A stretch of DNA of 18,316 bases from Leptofilum sp965368765 (GTDB lineage Bacteria; Chloroflexota; Anaerolineae; Promineifilales; Promineifilaceae), in NCBI GenBank assembly GCA_965368765.1, contig CBDUOF010000052.1, forward strand, positions 1 to 18,316. The letters are read 5' to 3'. The notes under the pieces were generated by a model. It did not search any database, was not told the origin of the DNA, and saw only the letters and a list, made by a program, of their open reading frames with translations. Numbering within the stretch: the first letter of the stretch is position 1; each line of letters starts with the position of its first letter. The translations under genes were made by a program, and so were the position numbers. Below, piece by piece: positions 6,312 to 14,100 of the stretch.

Positions 6312-7082
6312 ATGGATTGGTTGCGTCGGCAGCCCGCCTCTTTGACGATTTCTACCTCGTTTGGGCTGCTGCTATTGCTGTGGCAGGCTGTGGTGCTGTT
6401 GGGTGCCTACGACAAATTTATCTTGCCTGGCCCTTTGGATGTGGCTCGGCAGCTGGGCGTGGTGCTGGCAGACGGCCGTTTGCTGCGCCACAGCCTGATT
6501 ACCGTCAGCGAACTTATTCCGGGGTTGCTGATTGGCTCGCTGATTGCCCTGCCTCTGGGGTATCTGCTGGCCAAATCGCCCTTGGCTGAGCGGCTCATTT
6601 CCCCCTACCTCATCGCGTCCCAGGCAATCCCGGTGATTGCCATTGCCCCTTTGCTCACCATCTGGATTAGCTCAACTTATTGGGCGCGGGTATTGGTGGC
6701 TGTCCTGGTCGTCTTTTTCCCTGTGCTCATCAACATTATTGCCGGACTGCGCTCTGTGCCGCGTGAATTATATGAATTGATGGCCTCCTTGCAGGCAACA
6801 CGCTGGCAGGTTTTCCGTAAGTTGGAATGGCCCGCGGCCCTGCCAATTGTGCTGGCTGGCCTAAAGTTGGGCGCCACGTTGAGTGTTATTGGGGCCCTGG
6901 TGGGTGAATTTGTCCAGCCCAAAACCGAAGGCCTGGGCTATTTACTCATTACCGCCCGTTACCAGTTCAAAACGGACCTGGTGTTTGTGGTGCTGTTTAC
7001 CCTGGCAACCATCGCCCTCAGCCTCTACGGCCTTGTTTCTCTGGCCGAAAAGCGACTGCTGCGCTGGCAAATGAGCCAGTAA
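6312..7082 (+). CDS. ribX: ABC transporter permease, predicted riboflavin uptake (RibX-like)
   Basis: With the start at 6312 the protein has 256 aa, the usual size for permeases of the ThiX/SsuC/TauC class. It has about six hydrophobic helices (near residues 16-32, 62-86, 98-120, 124-146, 182-200 and 222-244). The cytoplasmic EAA loop that docks to the ATPase is ELYELMASLQATRWQ followed by VFRKLEWPAALP (152-178). The glycine normally found in this loop is Q161 here. The family alone would suggest import of thiamine precursors, sulfonates or nitrate. The FMN riboswitch directly upstream points to riboflavin, as proposed and tested for RibXY of Chloroflexus. It is first in an operon with the binding protein (71 bp away) and the ATPase. 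The permease call is firm; the substrate is inferred from the riboswitch. Confidence 0.88.
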   Translation: MDWLRRQPASLTISTSFGLLLLLWQAVVLLGAYDKFILPGPLDVARQLGVVLADGRLLRHSLITVSELIPGLLIGSLIALPLGYLLAKSPLAERLISPYLIASQAIPVIAIAPLLTIWISSTYWARVLVAVLVVFFPVLINIIAGLRSVPRELYELMASLQATRWQVFRKLEWPAALPIVLAGLKLGATLSVIGALVGEFVQPKTEGLGYLLITARYQFKTDLVFVVLFTLATIALSLYGLVSLAEKRLLRWQMSQ

Positions 7083-7153
7083 CGGTATGACGAGTGGCTG
7101 AGGGTCCGTAGCTGGGATCAATCCAGGCAGACAACCAGCCAAAAGGAATAGAA

Positions 7154-8134
7154 ATGAACAATAAACGATTAAAACTAGTAGCCTTTTTGTTGCTGCTGCT
7201 CTTGTTTGTGGCTTGCGGCGCCACTGAAACGGCCGAATCAGACCTGATGCCGCTTCGCCTGCCTATGGGCTTTGTTGCCGATCCGCAGTATGCGCCTTTT
7301 TATGTGGCAATGGAGAAAGGATATTTTACCGACGCTGGCTTTGCGGTTGAATTTGATTATGGTTTTGAGACCGACGGCGTATCGTTGGTGGGCGCCAATG
7401 AGCTGCCCTTTGCCATTGTCAGCGGGGAACAGGTGCTGTTGGCTCGGGCGCAAAACGTGCCGGTACTGTATGTCATGGAATGGTTCCAGAAGTTTCCCAT
7501 CGCGGTCATAAGCAAGGCCGAAGCCAATATTTTGAGACCGGAAGATTTACTCGGTCGATCCGTTGGATTGCCTGGCTTTTTTGGAGCAAGCTACGTGGGT
7601 TATCTTGGCCTGCTTTCGGCCAACGACCTGCAGCCTGAAGACGTAGATGCCAGTGACATTGGCTTTAACCAGGTAGAATCGCTGCTGAGTGACCAGGCCG
7701 AAGCGGTGGTTGGCTACGCCAACAATGAGCCGGTTCAGCTGGCTGGGCGTGGCGTTGCCATTAACGTGATGCAGGTCTCTGACTACATCGATATGGTGGC
7801 CAACGGCATCATCACCAATGAAACAATCGCTGCGGAGGATCCAGCTATGGTAGAGCGGTTTGTGGGTGCCATTTTGCGCGGGTTGGCCGACACCCTGGCT
7901 GACCCGGATGCCGCGTTTGAAATTAGTAAGAACTTTGTGGAGGGATTGGAAGACGGCCGTAAACCGGTCCTAGAAGCCTCCTTGCCCCTTTGGCAGGCCG
8001 ATACGCTGGGCTTGTCTGAACTGGTGTCGTGGCAAAATACCCAGGAAGTTTTGCTACAGGCGGGATTGCTAGACGCACCGCTGGCTGATTTGGAGCAGGC
8101 GTTTAGTAATCAGTTTGTCTTGGCAAACGAATAG
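7154..8134 (+). CDS. ribY: Substrate-binding lipoprotein, NMT1/THI5-like, predicted riboflavin-binding (RibY-like)
   Basis: 326-aa extracytoplasmic binding protein. The N-terminus is a lipoprotein signal: MNNKRLK, a leucine run, and the lipobox FVAC with the modified cysteine at C21. The mature part starts with the strand RLPMGFVADPQYAPFYVAMEKGYFTDAGF, typical of the NMT1/THI5 and SsuA-like binding fold, and continues with GEQVLLARAQNVPV and PEDLLGRSVGLPGFFGASY, the usual hinge and ligand loops. Members bind pyrimidine, sulfonate or nitrate; RibY proteins bind riboflavin. A Shine-Dalgarno (AAGGAA, 7143-7148) precedes the ATG. It is in the same operon and under the same FMN riboswitch as the permease. 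The ligand pocket cannot be judged by eye, so the ligand is an inference from the regulation. Confidence 0.88.
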   Translation: MNNKRLKLVAFLLLLLLFVACGATETAESDLMPLRLPMGFVADPQYAPFYVAMEKGYFTDAGFAVEFDYGFETDGVSLVGANELPFAIVSGEQVLLARAQNVPVLYVMEWFQKFPIAVISKAEANILRPEDLLGRSVGLPGFFGASYVGYLGLLSANDLQPEDVDASDIGFNQVESLLSDQAEAVVGYANNEPVQLAGRGVAINVMQVSDYIDMVANGIITNETIAAEDPAMVERFVGAILRGLADTLADPDAAFEISKNFVEGLEDGRKPVLEASLPLWQADTLGLSELVSWQNTQEVLLQAGLLDAPLADLEQAFSNQFVLANE

Positions 8135-8208
8135 GAGGTCGGTTGGTAACTGGGGAAGTGCGTAATTCATGCTGATTCTCAATTATCCACTTACCCACTG
8201 ACTCACGT

Positions 8209-8973
8209 ATGTCTTCAAAACCATTTCTGACCGTAACAAATGTAAGTCACGTCTTTGGCGCCAAGCAAAAAGTATTGGCCAATTTATCTTTTTCCCTGCC
8301 AGTGCATGGATTCACCGTGCTGGTCGGGCCGTCGGGTGTTGGAAAATCGACGCTGATTCGTCTGCTGGCTGGCTTATTACGGCCGTCTTCTGGCGAAATT
8401 CAAATCAGCCATCAATCGAACGTGCAGCCGCCCTCCATCGGGCTTATGTTTCAGCAAGATAATCTGATGCCCTGGCGCACAGCGTACGAGAACGTGCGCC
8501 TGCCCCTGGAAATTCAAGGGACGGCGTCTGCCGAAGCAGATGAATCTGTGCGAGAGCTGTTGGCCCTGGTGGGGTTGGCTGGGAAGGAACAGAGCTACCC
8601 GGCGCAGCTTTCCGGCGGGATGGCGCAGCGGGTGGCGTTGGCCCGCGCACTGGTACATCGGCCGTCGCTGCTGCTGCTCGATGAGCCATTTGGTGCGTTG
8701 GATGCCCTGACGCGAGAGCGTCTGGGGCAGGAGTTGTTGCGCATTTGGGCAGCGCGGCCCGTCACGGTCTTTATGGTGACGCACAGTATTCACGAAGCGG
8801 TGCTGCTGGCCGATGAAGTGATGGTGATGGGGGGACAGCCCGCCATTCTCACTGAGCGAATTCCAATTGACTTGCCGCGTCCTCGCTCGATTGAAATGCA
8901 GGCGCTGGCAGAATTTCAAAGCTGCGCCAATGCCGTGCGGCGGGCCATTGAAGCCATAAAAAATGGAGATTAG
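8209..8973 (+). CDS. ABC transporter ATPase of the predicted riboflavin importer
   Basis: 254-aa nucleotide-binding subunit with all expected motifs: Walker A GPSGVGKST (40-48), Q-loop around Q82-Q83 (MFQQDNLMPW), signature LSGGMAQR (134-141), Walker B LLLLDE (154-159), D-loop ALD (163-165) and switch H192 (MVTH). It is the energy subunit of the adjacent permease, homologous to SsuB/TauB/ThiZ. It starts 74 bp after the binding protein and has no recognisable Shine-Dalgarno before its ATG, so translation may be weaker or coupled in another way. The last codons lie inside the operon's terminator hairpin. RibXY systems are usually named without an ATPase; its presence in the operon makes the importer complete. 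Confidence 0.93.
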   Translation: MSSKPFLTVTNVSHVFGAKQKVLANLSFSLPVHGFTVLVGPSGVGKSTLIRLLAGLLRPSSGEIQISHQSNVQPPSIGLMFQQDNLMPWRTAYENVRLPLEIQGTASAEADESVRELLALVGLAGKEQSYPAQLSGGMAQRVALARALVHRPSLLLLDEPFGALDALTRERLGQELLRIWAARPVTVFMVTHSIHEAVLLADEVMVMGGQPAILTERIPIDLPRPRSIEMQALAEFQSCANAVRRAIEAIKNGD

Positions 8974-8998
8974 CGATTGGGGTCGCTAATCTCCATTT
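8961..8998. terminator. Bidirectional terminator between convergent genes
   Basis: A 16-bp perfect inverted repeat (8961-8976 and 8983-8998) has a 6-nt loop, TTGGGG. A T-run follows the stem on the plus strand and a run of A precedes it, which becomes a U-run for the minus strand. It can therefore stop both the transporter operon and the convergent DUF4349 gene. The stop codon of the ATPase gene lies within the left arm. Confidence 0.92.
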
Positions 8999-9022
8999 TC
9001 ACATTGTTATTCGAGCCGGAAC

Positions 9023-10003
9023 TTAATCTTGAGAAACGGCCGTTTCTGTTTGCACAGCAGCGCTGCGTCGCTGCCAGCGTCGCCAGATAAAGCGGCTCAC
9101 CAGCCACAGGGGAATCCCGATGACGAGCAGCAGAGGCAGCAAGTAAACAGCAAACCAGATACCAAACTCAGCCACGCCTTGCAGTGCCTCGACCAAAGAA
9201 TCAATCGCGTTGCGGAAAACCCGCGCTGGTCGCCAGCCAACAGCCTCGATAGGTTGAGAAACAATATCTGGCGTGAGGTCAACCGTAATGGTGGAGAAGG
9301 AAGCGGATTGGCTTAGATATTGCAGTCGCCCCTTCATCGCTTCGATATCGCTTTCCAGGCGGCTCAATTCTTGATTCACAGCCAGGGCCTCTTCCACTGT
9401 TTTGGTCTCGTCGAGGAAGCCACGGACGCGTTCGGCCGTTGCTTCTAAATTCTCCAGCCGGGCAGACAAATCGACAAACTCTTCAGTGACGTCCTGACCG
9501 GAGGTGCTTTCGTTGCGAACCTCAACCGCCATACCGCGCAGCGCTTCCAGGGCGCTGTTGAAGCCGGAGGAAGGCACGCGAATGGTGATATTGCCTGTTT
9601 TGGCAGTTTCGTTGTATTGGAAGAGTGCACTGTTGACGACCCAGCCGCCATTTTCCTCAGCCATGTTGCTGATGGTTGCCATGGCTTCTTCGGTGTTGGC
9701 CACAAGGAGGCTCATGTTGGCCGTGCGTATGATGAGTCGTTCCTGGGCTATCTGAATGTTGACGTCTTGGCCAGCGGTGCTTACGCCAAAGCTACCGTCT
9801 GAAGCGGCGATGTCTGCTTCCCGCATCGCTTCTTCTTCCATCACCTCGAAGTCACTAGTGTCGTAAGCGGCCATGTCCCCACTCAACGGTTCTGCGGCAG
9901 GCGCCAGGATGGAACTGCTTTCCGACTGGGCAGCGTTGCTGCAGGCTGCCAGAATTAACAAGAATAGTGCGGCTATGATGATAGAAAACTTTTTACGGGT
10001 CAT
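9023..10003 (-). CDS. DUF4349 domain lipoprotein
   Basis: 326-aa protein with a lipoprotein signal (MTRKKFS, hydrophobic core, lipobox LAAC with C21). After a low-complexity acidic linker (about 25-75) comes a DUF4349-type region (about 83-305): the strand RLIIRTANMSLLVANTEEAM, then GGWVVNSALF, then a putative coiled coil (about 176-232, DLSARLENLEATAERVRGFL onward), and a strand SFSTITVDLTP. A transmembrane helix near the end (about 281-305) is followed by a basic WRRWQRR tail. It would thus be tied to the membrane at both ends with the middle outside. The function of the family is not established; the coiled coil suggests self-association. An AGGAGAG site precedes the ATG. It is convergent with the transporter operon and lies downstream of the phosphoesterase gene on the same strand. 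Confidence 0.85.
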   Translation of the reverse strand: MTRKKFSIIIAALFLLILAACSNAAQSESSSILAPAAEPLSGDMAAYDTSDFEVMEEEAMREADIAASDGSFGVSTAGQDVNIQIAQERLIIRTANMSLLVANTEEAMATISNMAEENGGWVVNSALFQYNETAKTGNITIRVPSSGFNSALEALRGMAVEVRNESTSGQDVTEEFVDLSARLENLEATAERVRGFLDETKTVEEALAVNQELSRLESDIEAMKGRLQYLSQSASFSTITVDLTPDIVSQPIEAVGWRPARVFRNAIDSLVEALQGVAEFGIWFAVYLLPLLLVIGIPLWLVSRFIWRRWQRRSAAVQTETAVSQD

Positions 10004-10094
10004 GTTCGTGCTCTCCTGAATTAGATTAAGATATGCTTCTAGAGAGTAAAACGAAGGTGGATATGAAAAGGTTCCCCGAGGTTGAATCTGACAT

Positions 10095-10838
10095 TTAAAC
10101 GCCGTAAGCCAATCGATTTACCAGTCGTTTAGGCATCCCGCACTTTTCCATCTGTTCCTGGACTTCGCGAATGGGGTAAGCAACACGTTGATAAGTCCAG
10201 ATCATCGACTCGGTATCCAGCAAGGCATAAGCGGCTCTTGGGTCAGAGTCGCGAGGCTGCCCCACACTGCCAGGATTGATGATGAGTCTTTCAGGGCCAA
10301 GCGCGAACGCTTCTCGTCCATCGCCATAATTTGGCGGGCGGACATTTACTCTGCGATAGCCATTAAGCTGTTCTTCAAAAATGACGGGAACATGTGTGTG
10401 GCCCACCAGACAAAAATCGGTTTCAAACCAGTTGAAGTTTTCAGACGCGGTCATCGGGTCTAAAATATATTCCCAAACGGGATAGCGCGGGCTGGCGTGA
10501 GCCAGAGTAAATGCGCCTTCAACTTGCTTGGAGGGGAGGCTTTGCAGGTAGCTGCGGGTTTCTTCGCTAATTGCTTCCTGAGTCCAGGTGATGGCATATT
10601 TGGCTTCTCGATTGAAGGATTTGATGTCTAATTTACCTAAAACGGCCTGGTCGTGGTTGCCAGAGAGGGCAATGTGGTCATGATTTTGCAGTTCCTGAAC
10701 ACATTCATTTGGGTTTGGCCCATAACCAACCAAATCACCCAGGAACCAGATGATGTCCCACTGATCACGGGCATGGTCAAGAACGGCTTGAAAAGCATTT
10801 AGGTTGGCATGAATATCTGAGATTATGAGAATTCGCAT
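10095..10838 (-). CDS. Calcineurin-like metallophosphoesterase (YfcE/MJ0936-like)
   Basis: 247 aa from the ATG at the complement of 10836-10838. A longer frame would begin at a TTG 33 nt earlier but adds only MRPKKYSSKPY, which does not fit the family's start MRILIISDIHAN. The metal-binding motifs are complete: D8 and H10 (SDIH), G34-D35 (LGDLVGYGPNP), G60-N61-H62-D63, H114 (LAHASP), and G146-H147-T148-H149. The INPGSVGQPRD motif (187-197) is common in the phosphodiesterase subgroup. These enzymes hydrolyse phosphodiesters or phosphomonoesters with two metal ions. The substrate here is unknown. The protein is cytosolic, with no signal. It is divergent from tsaE (113 bp between starts). Confidence 0.9.
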   Translation of the reverse strand: MRILIISDIHANLNAFQAVLDHARDQWDIIWFLGDLVGYGPNPNECVQELQNHDHIALSGNHDQAVLGKLDIKSFNREAKYAITWTQEAISEETRSYLQSLPSKQVEGAFTLAHASPRYPVWEYILDPMTASENFNWFETDFCLVGHTHVPVIFEEQLNGYRRVNVRPPNYGDGREAFALGPERLIINPGSVGQPRDSDPRAAYALLDTESMIWTYQRVAYPIREVQEQMEKCGMPKRLVNRLAYGV

Positions 10839-10911
10839 GTAAGGTTTGCTCGAATATTTTTTTGGCCTCAAACAAGGCCCCGTTTATGATACCATGATCA
10901 TCAGGAGAGGG

Positions 10912-10917
10912 TATAAT
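10912..10917 (+). promoter_or_regulatory. -10 box of the tsaE-tsaB-rimI promoter
   Basis: TATAAT lies 34 bp before the tsaE ATG, in the divergent gap with the phosphoesterase gene. No convincing -35 box is found at the right distance, so the promoter may depend on an activator or be weak. Confidence 0.45.
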
Positions 10918-10951
10918 AAACCAGCCGTGAATTTGTACATTAGGTGACTAA

Positions 10952-11452
10952 ATGGCTATATTAGATCGCTGGACCATTGATTTTGTAAGCAGCAGTGTGG
11001 AACAGACAACGCGCCTCGGGGTGCGGTTAGGTGAATTACTGCGCCTACATGATTGTATTTGCCTGGCTGGTGAGTTGGGTGCGGGCAAGACGGCACTGGC
11101 ACGCGGCATCGGCCGGGGCTGGGGAACGGGCTTACGAGTGACAAGCCCTACCTTTACATTGGTGAATGAGTATCCCCGGCTGGCAGACGGCCGTATCCTG
11201 TACCATATTGATTGCTACCGCCTGGAAAAAACGGCCGATCAGCAGTCAGCGGGGCTGGAAGATGTGCTGGATGGGACTGGGGCTGTGATGATTGAATGGC
11301 CAGAGCGCATTGAAGCGATGCTGCCAGCAGACAGGCTGTGGATTGCCATGAGTTATGTGAGCGAAACGCGACGTAAGCTGCGCATCACCGCAACGGCCGA
11401 GCGGTCAGCAGAGCTGTTGGAAGGGTTTAAAAAGAGTGCGTTTGGCGTTTAG
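10952..11452 (+). CDS. tsaE: tRNA t6A biosynthesis ATPase TsaE
   Basis: 166-aa P-loop ATPase. Walker A is G40-ELGAGKT-47; the family motif SPTFTLVNEY (65-74) and HIDCYRL (86-91, with D87) follow, then IEWPER (114-119). With TsaB and TsaD, TsaE completes the threonylcarbamoylation of A37 in tRNAs that read ANN codons; it binds between TsaB and TsaD and hydrolyses ATP. A Shine-Dalgarno, AGGTGA (10942-10947), precedes the ATG. It is first in a plus-strand cluster with tsaB (104-bp gap) and rimI. TsaD and TsaC are not in the window. The C-terminal tail (about 150-166) is slightly longer than in E. coli TsaE. Confidence 0.95.
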   Translation: MAILDRWTIDFVSSSVEQTTRLGVRLGELLRLHDCICLAGELGAGKTALARGIGRGWGTGLRVTSPTFTLVNEYPRLADGRILYHIDCYRLEKTADQQSAGLEDVLDGTGAVMIEWPERIEAMLPADRLWIAMSYVSETRRKLRITATAERSAELLEGFKKSAFGV

Positions 11453-11556
11453 GCCAGACACAGTTCGATGGTGGAAGAAGAACAAGCTGAGGCAACTTGC
11501 CCGGCGCGGTTCAGACAAAACAGGCACTTTGCGCCGCTTAAGAATTAGGATAGATA

Positions 11557-12222
11557 ATGATTTTAGCAATTGATACGGCCACGCGCTGGCTGGGAATGGC
11601 ACTGCACGACGGAACGGCCGTTTTGGCCGAGGTGGGTTGGCGCTGTCTCAATAATCATACGATAGAACTCACCCCGAGCTTGCAGGTGATGATGCAGCGG
11701 GCCAACATCTCGGCGGCAGATTTGGATGGCATTGCTGTGGCTATTGGCCCTGGTTCTTACACGGGGTTGCGGGTGGGGCTGGCGTTGGCCAAGGGCTTGG
11801 CGTTGGCCAACCAGACACCGCTGTTGGGCATCTCCACGCTGGATATTGTGGCGGCAGCCTTTGGCCCGTTTCCAGGGCAGCTCATCGTTGTGGCAGAGGC
11901 TGGCCGCACACGTATTTGTGCAGCGCCGTATGAATGGGAAAACGGCCGTGGCTGGCAAACCAGCGTAAGGCCGACTATTGAGAGCTGGGCTGGGTTGTTG
12001 TCTCAGATAGAAGGGCGCGTCACTTTTGCCGGGGAAATTACGGCGCAAGCGGCCAAGCAGATTAAGAGTGCCGACAAAACGTTCCAAATTGCGCTGCCGG
12101 CAACGGCCGTTCGGCGAGCAGGCTATTTGGCAGAGTTAGGTTGGCGCCGTCTGCGAGCAAATGATGTGGACGACGCCCAAACGTTAGCGCCCATCTATTT
12201 ACGCGATCCCGCTGGCAACTAA
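11557..12222 (+). CDS. tsaB: tRNA t6A biosynthesis protein TsaB
   Basis: 221-aa protein of the ASKHA/glycoprotease-like family. The start ILAIDTATRWLGMALHDG, the HTIELTPSL motif (34-42) and GPGSYTGLRVGLALAKGLA (64-82) are characteristic of TsaB (YeaZ). It is the non-catalytic partner that dimerises with TsaD and recruits TsaE. The length matches the family. AGGA (11547-11550) lies 6 nt before the ATG. Gene order tsaE-tsaB-rimI is common in bacteria and supports the call. Confidence 0.95.
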   Translation: MILAIDTATRWLGMALHDGTAVLAEVGWRCLNNHTIELTPSLQVMMQRANISAADLDGIAVAIGPGSYTGLRVGLALAKGLALANQTPLLGISTLDIVAAAFGPFPGQLIVVAEAGRTRICAAPYEWENGRGWQTSVRPTIESWAGLLSQIEGRVTFAGEITAQAAKQIKSADKTFQIALPATAVRRAGYLAELGWRRLRANDVDDAQTLAPIYLRDPAGN

Positions 12223-12238
12223 TCCCCAAGAACGTGTC

Positions 12239-12772
12239 ATGTTAATCCCCCCCAAACCATATGTATTGCGCGCCATGACAGCAGCAGATATACCCGGCGT
12301 CCGGCAGGTCGATCGGCTTTCATTTCCGACGCCAGCGCGCTTGGGCTTATTCGAGCATGAGCTTGAGCAAAACAATATTGCCCATTATCAAGTTTTGGCA
12401 GTTGGTGAGGGCGATATTGTGGGCTTTGCTGGATTTTGGCTCATTGCCGATGAAATTCATATCAGCAGCATTGCCACGCAGCCAACGTTGCGCGGACAGG
12501 GCCTGGGAGAGCTGCTGTTTCTTAACTTGCTTTTCCAATCGTATGCTTATCCTGCCAATATGGTGACGCTGGAAGTACGGCGCAGCAACAGCGTGGCTCA
12601 GACCCTATACCGCAAATACCGTTTTGTCGAAGTTGGCTCCCGGCCACGCTACTATCGTGACACCGGGGAAGATGCCTTGCTGATGACTATGGCCTCGCTG
12701 AATGCCCACTACCGTCAATTTTTGGAAGAGAAGCGGGTTTTACTGTATCAGCGGCTGCAAAGTGAGGCTTAG
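12239..12772 (+). CDS. rimI: Ribosomal protein S18 alanine N-acetyltransferase RimI
   Basis: 177-aa GNAT acetyltransferase. The acetyl-CoA loop is RGQGLG (85-90), preceded by the strand IHISSIATQPTLRG. The RimI-typical LEVRRSNSVAQTLYRKYRFVEVG (111-133) carries E112 and the catalytic-type Y124; 'YRKYRF' has Tyr-Arg where most members have Lys/Arg-x-Gly-Phe. RYYRDTGEDALLMTM (137-151) closes the fold. RimI acetylates the N-terminal alanine of S18. Its C-terminus extends about 25 residues beyond the core, and a basic N-terminus precedes the fold. It begins 16 bp after tsaB without an evident Shine-Dalgarno, which suggests coupling to tsaB. Another GNAT substrate cannot be excluded, but the neighbourhood favours RimI. 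Confidence 0.88.
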   Translation: MLIPPKPYVLRAMTAADIPGVRQVDRLSFPTPARLGLFEHELEQNNIAHYQVLAVGEGDIVGFAGFWLIADEIHISSIATQPTLRGQGLGELLFLNLLFQSYAYPANMVTLEVRRSNSVAQTLYRKYRFVEVGSRPRYYRDTGEDALLMTMASLNAHYRQFLEEKRVLLYQRLQSEA

Positions 12773-12854
12773 TCCGCGGCAACCTGTATATTTTATTGAT
12801 GCAATTATGCATTCAAACGTTATTGTTATGGCTAGTCCAGGTTAGGAAATTTCT

Positions 12855-13874
12855 ATGAAACTATTGATTACGGGTGGAGCTGGATTTATTGGCTGCAACA
12901 GTGCGGATTATTTTTTGCAGCAGGGGCATGACGTGGTTGTATTTGATAATCTCTCGCGAAAAGGTGGCCCGGCAAATTTGGAATGGTTGCAGGCGCGGCA
13001 TGGGGAACGGCTTCACTTTATTCTAGGCGATATTCGAGAGTACGATGCATTAGCCGCGGCTATGGGAGGTGTGGAGGCGGTGCTGCACCTGGCCAGTCAG
13101 GTTGCGGTAACGACCTCGGTGCAAAATCCGCGTGAGGATTTTGAGATTAACGCACTGGGCACGTTTAATGTGCTGGAAGCAGTACGCCAAGCATGTCCAG
13201 ATGCGGCCGTTTTATATGCATCTACGAATAAGGTGTATGGCGGGATGGAAGGCGCAAAGGTTGAGCTGCAAAACGGCCGTTACGGCTATGCAGATTATGC
13301 TCATGGTATCCCGGAAACATACCCTCTCGATTTTCATTCGCCATATGGTTGTTCGAAAGGGGCGGGCGACCAATATATGCTCGATTATGCTCGTATTTAT
13401 GGGCTCAAGACGCTGGTATTCAGGCAATCGTGCATTTATGGAGAACGCCAGTTTGGGATTGAAGACCAGGGCTGGGTGGCACACTTTGTCATTGCCACTA
13501 TTATGAATCGTTCCATCACCATTTATGGGGATGGTAAACAGGTGCGCGATCTGCTGCATGTGCAGGATTTGGTGCGTGCCTATGAGTTGGGCATGCAAAA
13601 CATCGATACCTTGCGAGGCCAAATGTTTAACATCGGCGGTGGCCCTGCTCATACCTTGTCCATTTGGACAGAGTTTGGTCCTTTGCTGGCTTCGCTGGCT
13701 GGGCATGAAGTGGCAGTGACCCGCTCCGCCTGGCGACCTGGCGACCAACGGGTGTTTGTTGCCGATATTCGCAAGGCTGCTTCCCAACTGGGATGGCAGC
13801 CCACGATTTCTCCGCGGCAGGGCATTGCCGATCTGTATCAATGGGTGTCTGCCAACCAGTCGCTTTTTCCATAG
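12855..13874 (+). CDS. NAD-dependent sugar-nucleotide epimerase, CDP-paratose 2-epimerase-like
   Basis: 339-aa extended short-chain dehydrogenase/reductase. The Rossmann motif is TGGAGFIG (6-13), D31 lies at the end of the second strand (NAD-type), and D59-I60 follow. The catalytic triad is S123 (YASTNKVYG), Y164 and K168 (SPYGCSKGAGDQY). The segment FDNLSRKGGPANLEWL (30-45) is characteristic of CDP-paratose/CDP-tyvelose 2-epimerases (RfbE/TyvE type), closer to these than to GalE, which lacks it. The enzyme would convert a nucleotide sugar for surface polysaccharide or lipid glycosylation. AGGA (12844-12847) precedes the ATG. No other sugar-nucleotide gene is next to it, so the substrate is uncertain. 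Confidence 0.85.
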   Translation: MKLLITGGAGFIGCNSADYFLQQGHDVVVFDNLSRKGGPANLEWLQARHGERLHFILGDIREYDALAAAMGGVEAVLHLASQVAVTTSVQNPREDFEINALGTFNVLEAVRQACPDAAVLYASTNKVYGGMEGAKVELQNGRYGYADYAHGIPETYPLDFHSPYGCSKGAGDQYMLDYARIYGLKTLVFRQSCIYGERQFGIEDQGWVAHFVIATIMNRSITIYGDGKQVRDLLHVQDLVRAYELGMQNIDTLRGQMFNIGGGPAHTLSIWTEFGPLLASLAGHEVAVTRSAWRPGDQRVFVADIRKAASQLGWQPTISPRQGIADLYQWVSANQSLFP

Positions 13875-13878
13875 AAAT

Positions 13879-13893
13879 TTGCCAAGCTGGCAA
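13879..13893 (+). terminator. Weak terminator-like hairpin after the epimerase
   Basis: TTGCCA (13879-13884) and TGGCAA (13888-13893) form a 6-bp hairpin with a 3-nt loop just behind the stop codon, followed by TATTTCC. The U-run is poor, so termination would be partial. The rest of the 226-bp gap to the kinase gene contains nothing else recognisable apart from the -10-like box before the kinase. Confidence 0.4.
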
Positions 13894-14087
13894 TATTTCC
13901 TGCCCGTCACTGAACGTGAAGCGTCAGAGATAGAGCAGTGGCGTGCCGGTTATCGGCCCCTTCTGTTTACATAATCTTCAATTCGCTCGATTGAGTCTCT
14001 GCAACTCGTGCGTTCCAAACGTGAAAATTGCGCAAATAGTCACGCACTACCCCTTATTTCCCATTTTAGCCGAATAGGCATTGCGCT

Positions 14088-14093
14088 TACTAT
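14088..14093 (+). promoter_or_regulatory. -10-like box immediately before the histidine kinase start (possible leaderless transcript)
   Basis: TACTAT ends 7 nt before the ATG at 14101, the distance expected if transcription begins at the start codon itself. No Shine-Dalgarno is present. A -35 box is not evident. Confidence 0.4.
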
Positions 14094-14100
14094 ATAGCGC

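Noticed and set aside
10839..10871. A TTG start that would lengthen the phosphoesterase by 11 residues
   Set aside because: The family begins with the strand MRILIISDIH; the extra residues MRPKKYSSKPY do not fit and the ATG at 10838 is preferred.
10861..10880. Hairpin GGCCT/AGGCC between the phosphoesterase and tsaE as a terminator
   Set aside because: The T-run lies on the wrong side for the plus strand and reads as an A-run on the minus strand, and both flanking genes point away from it.
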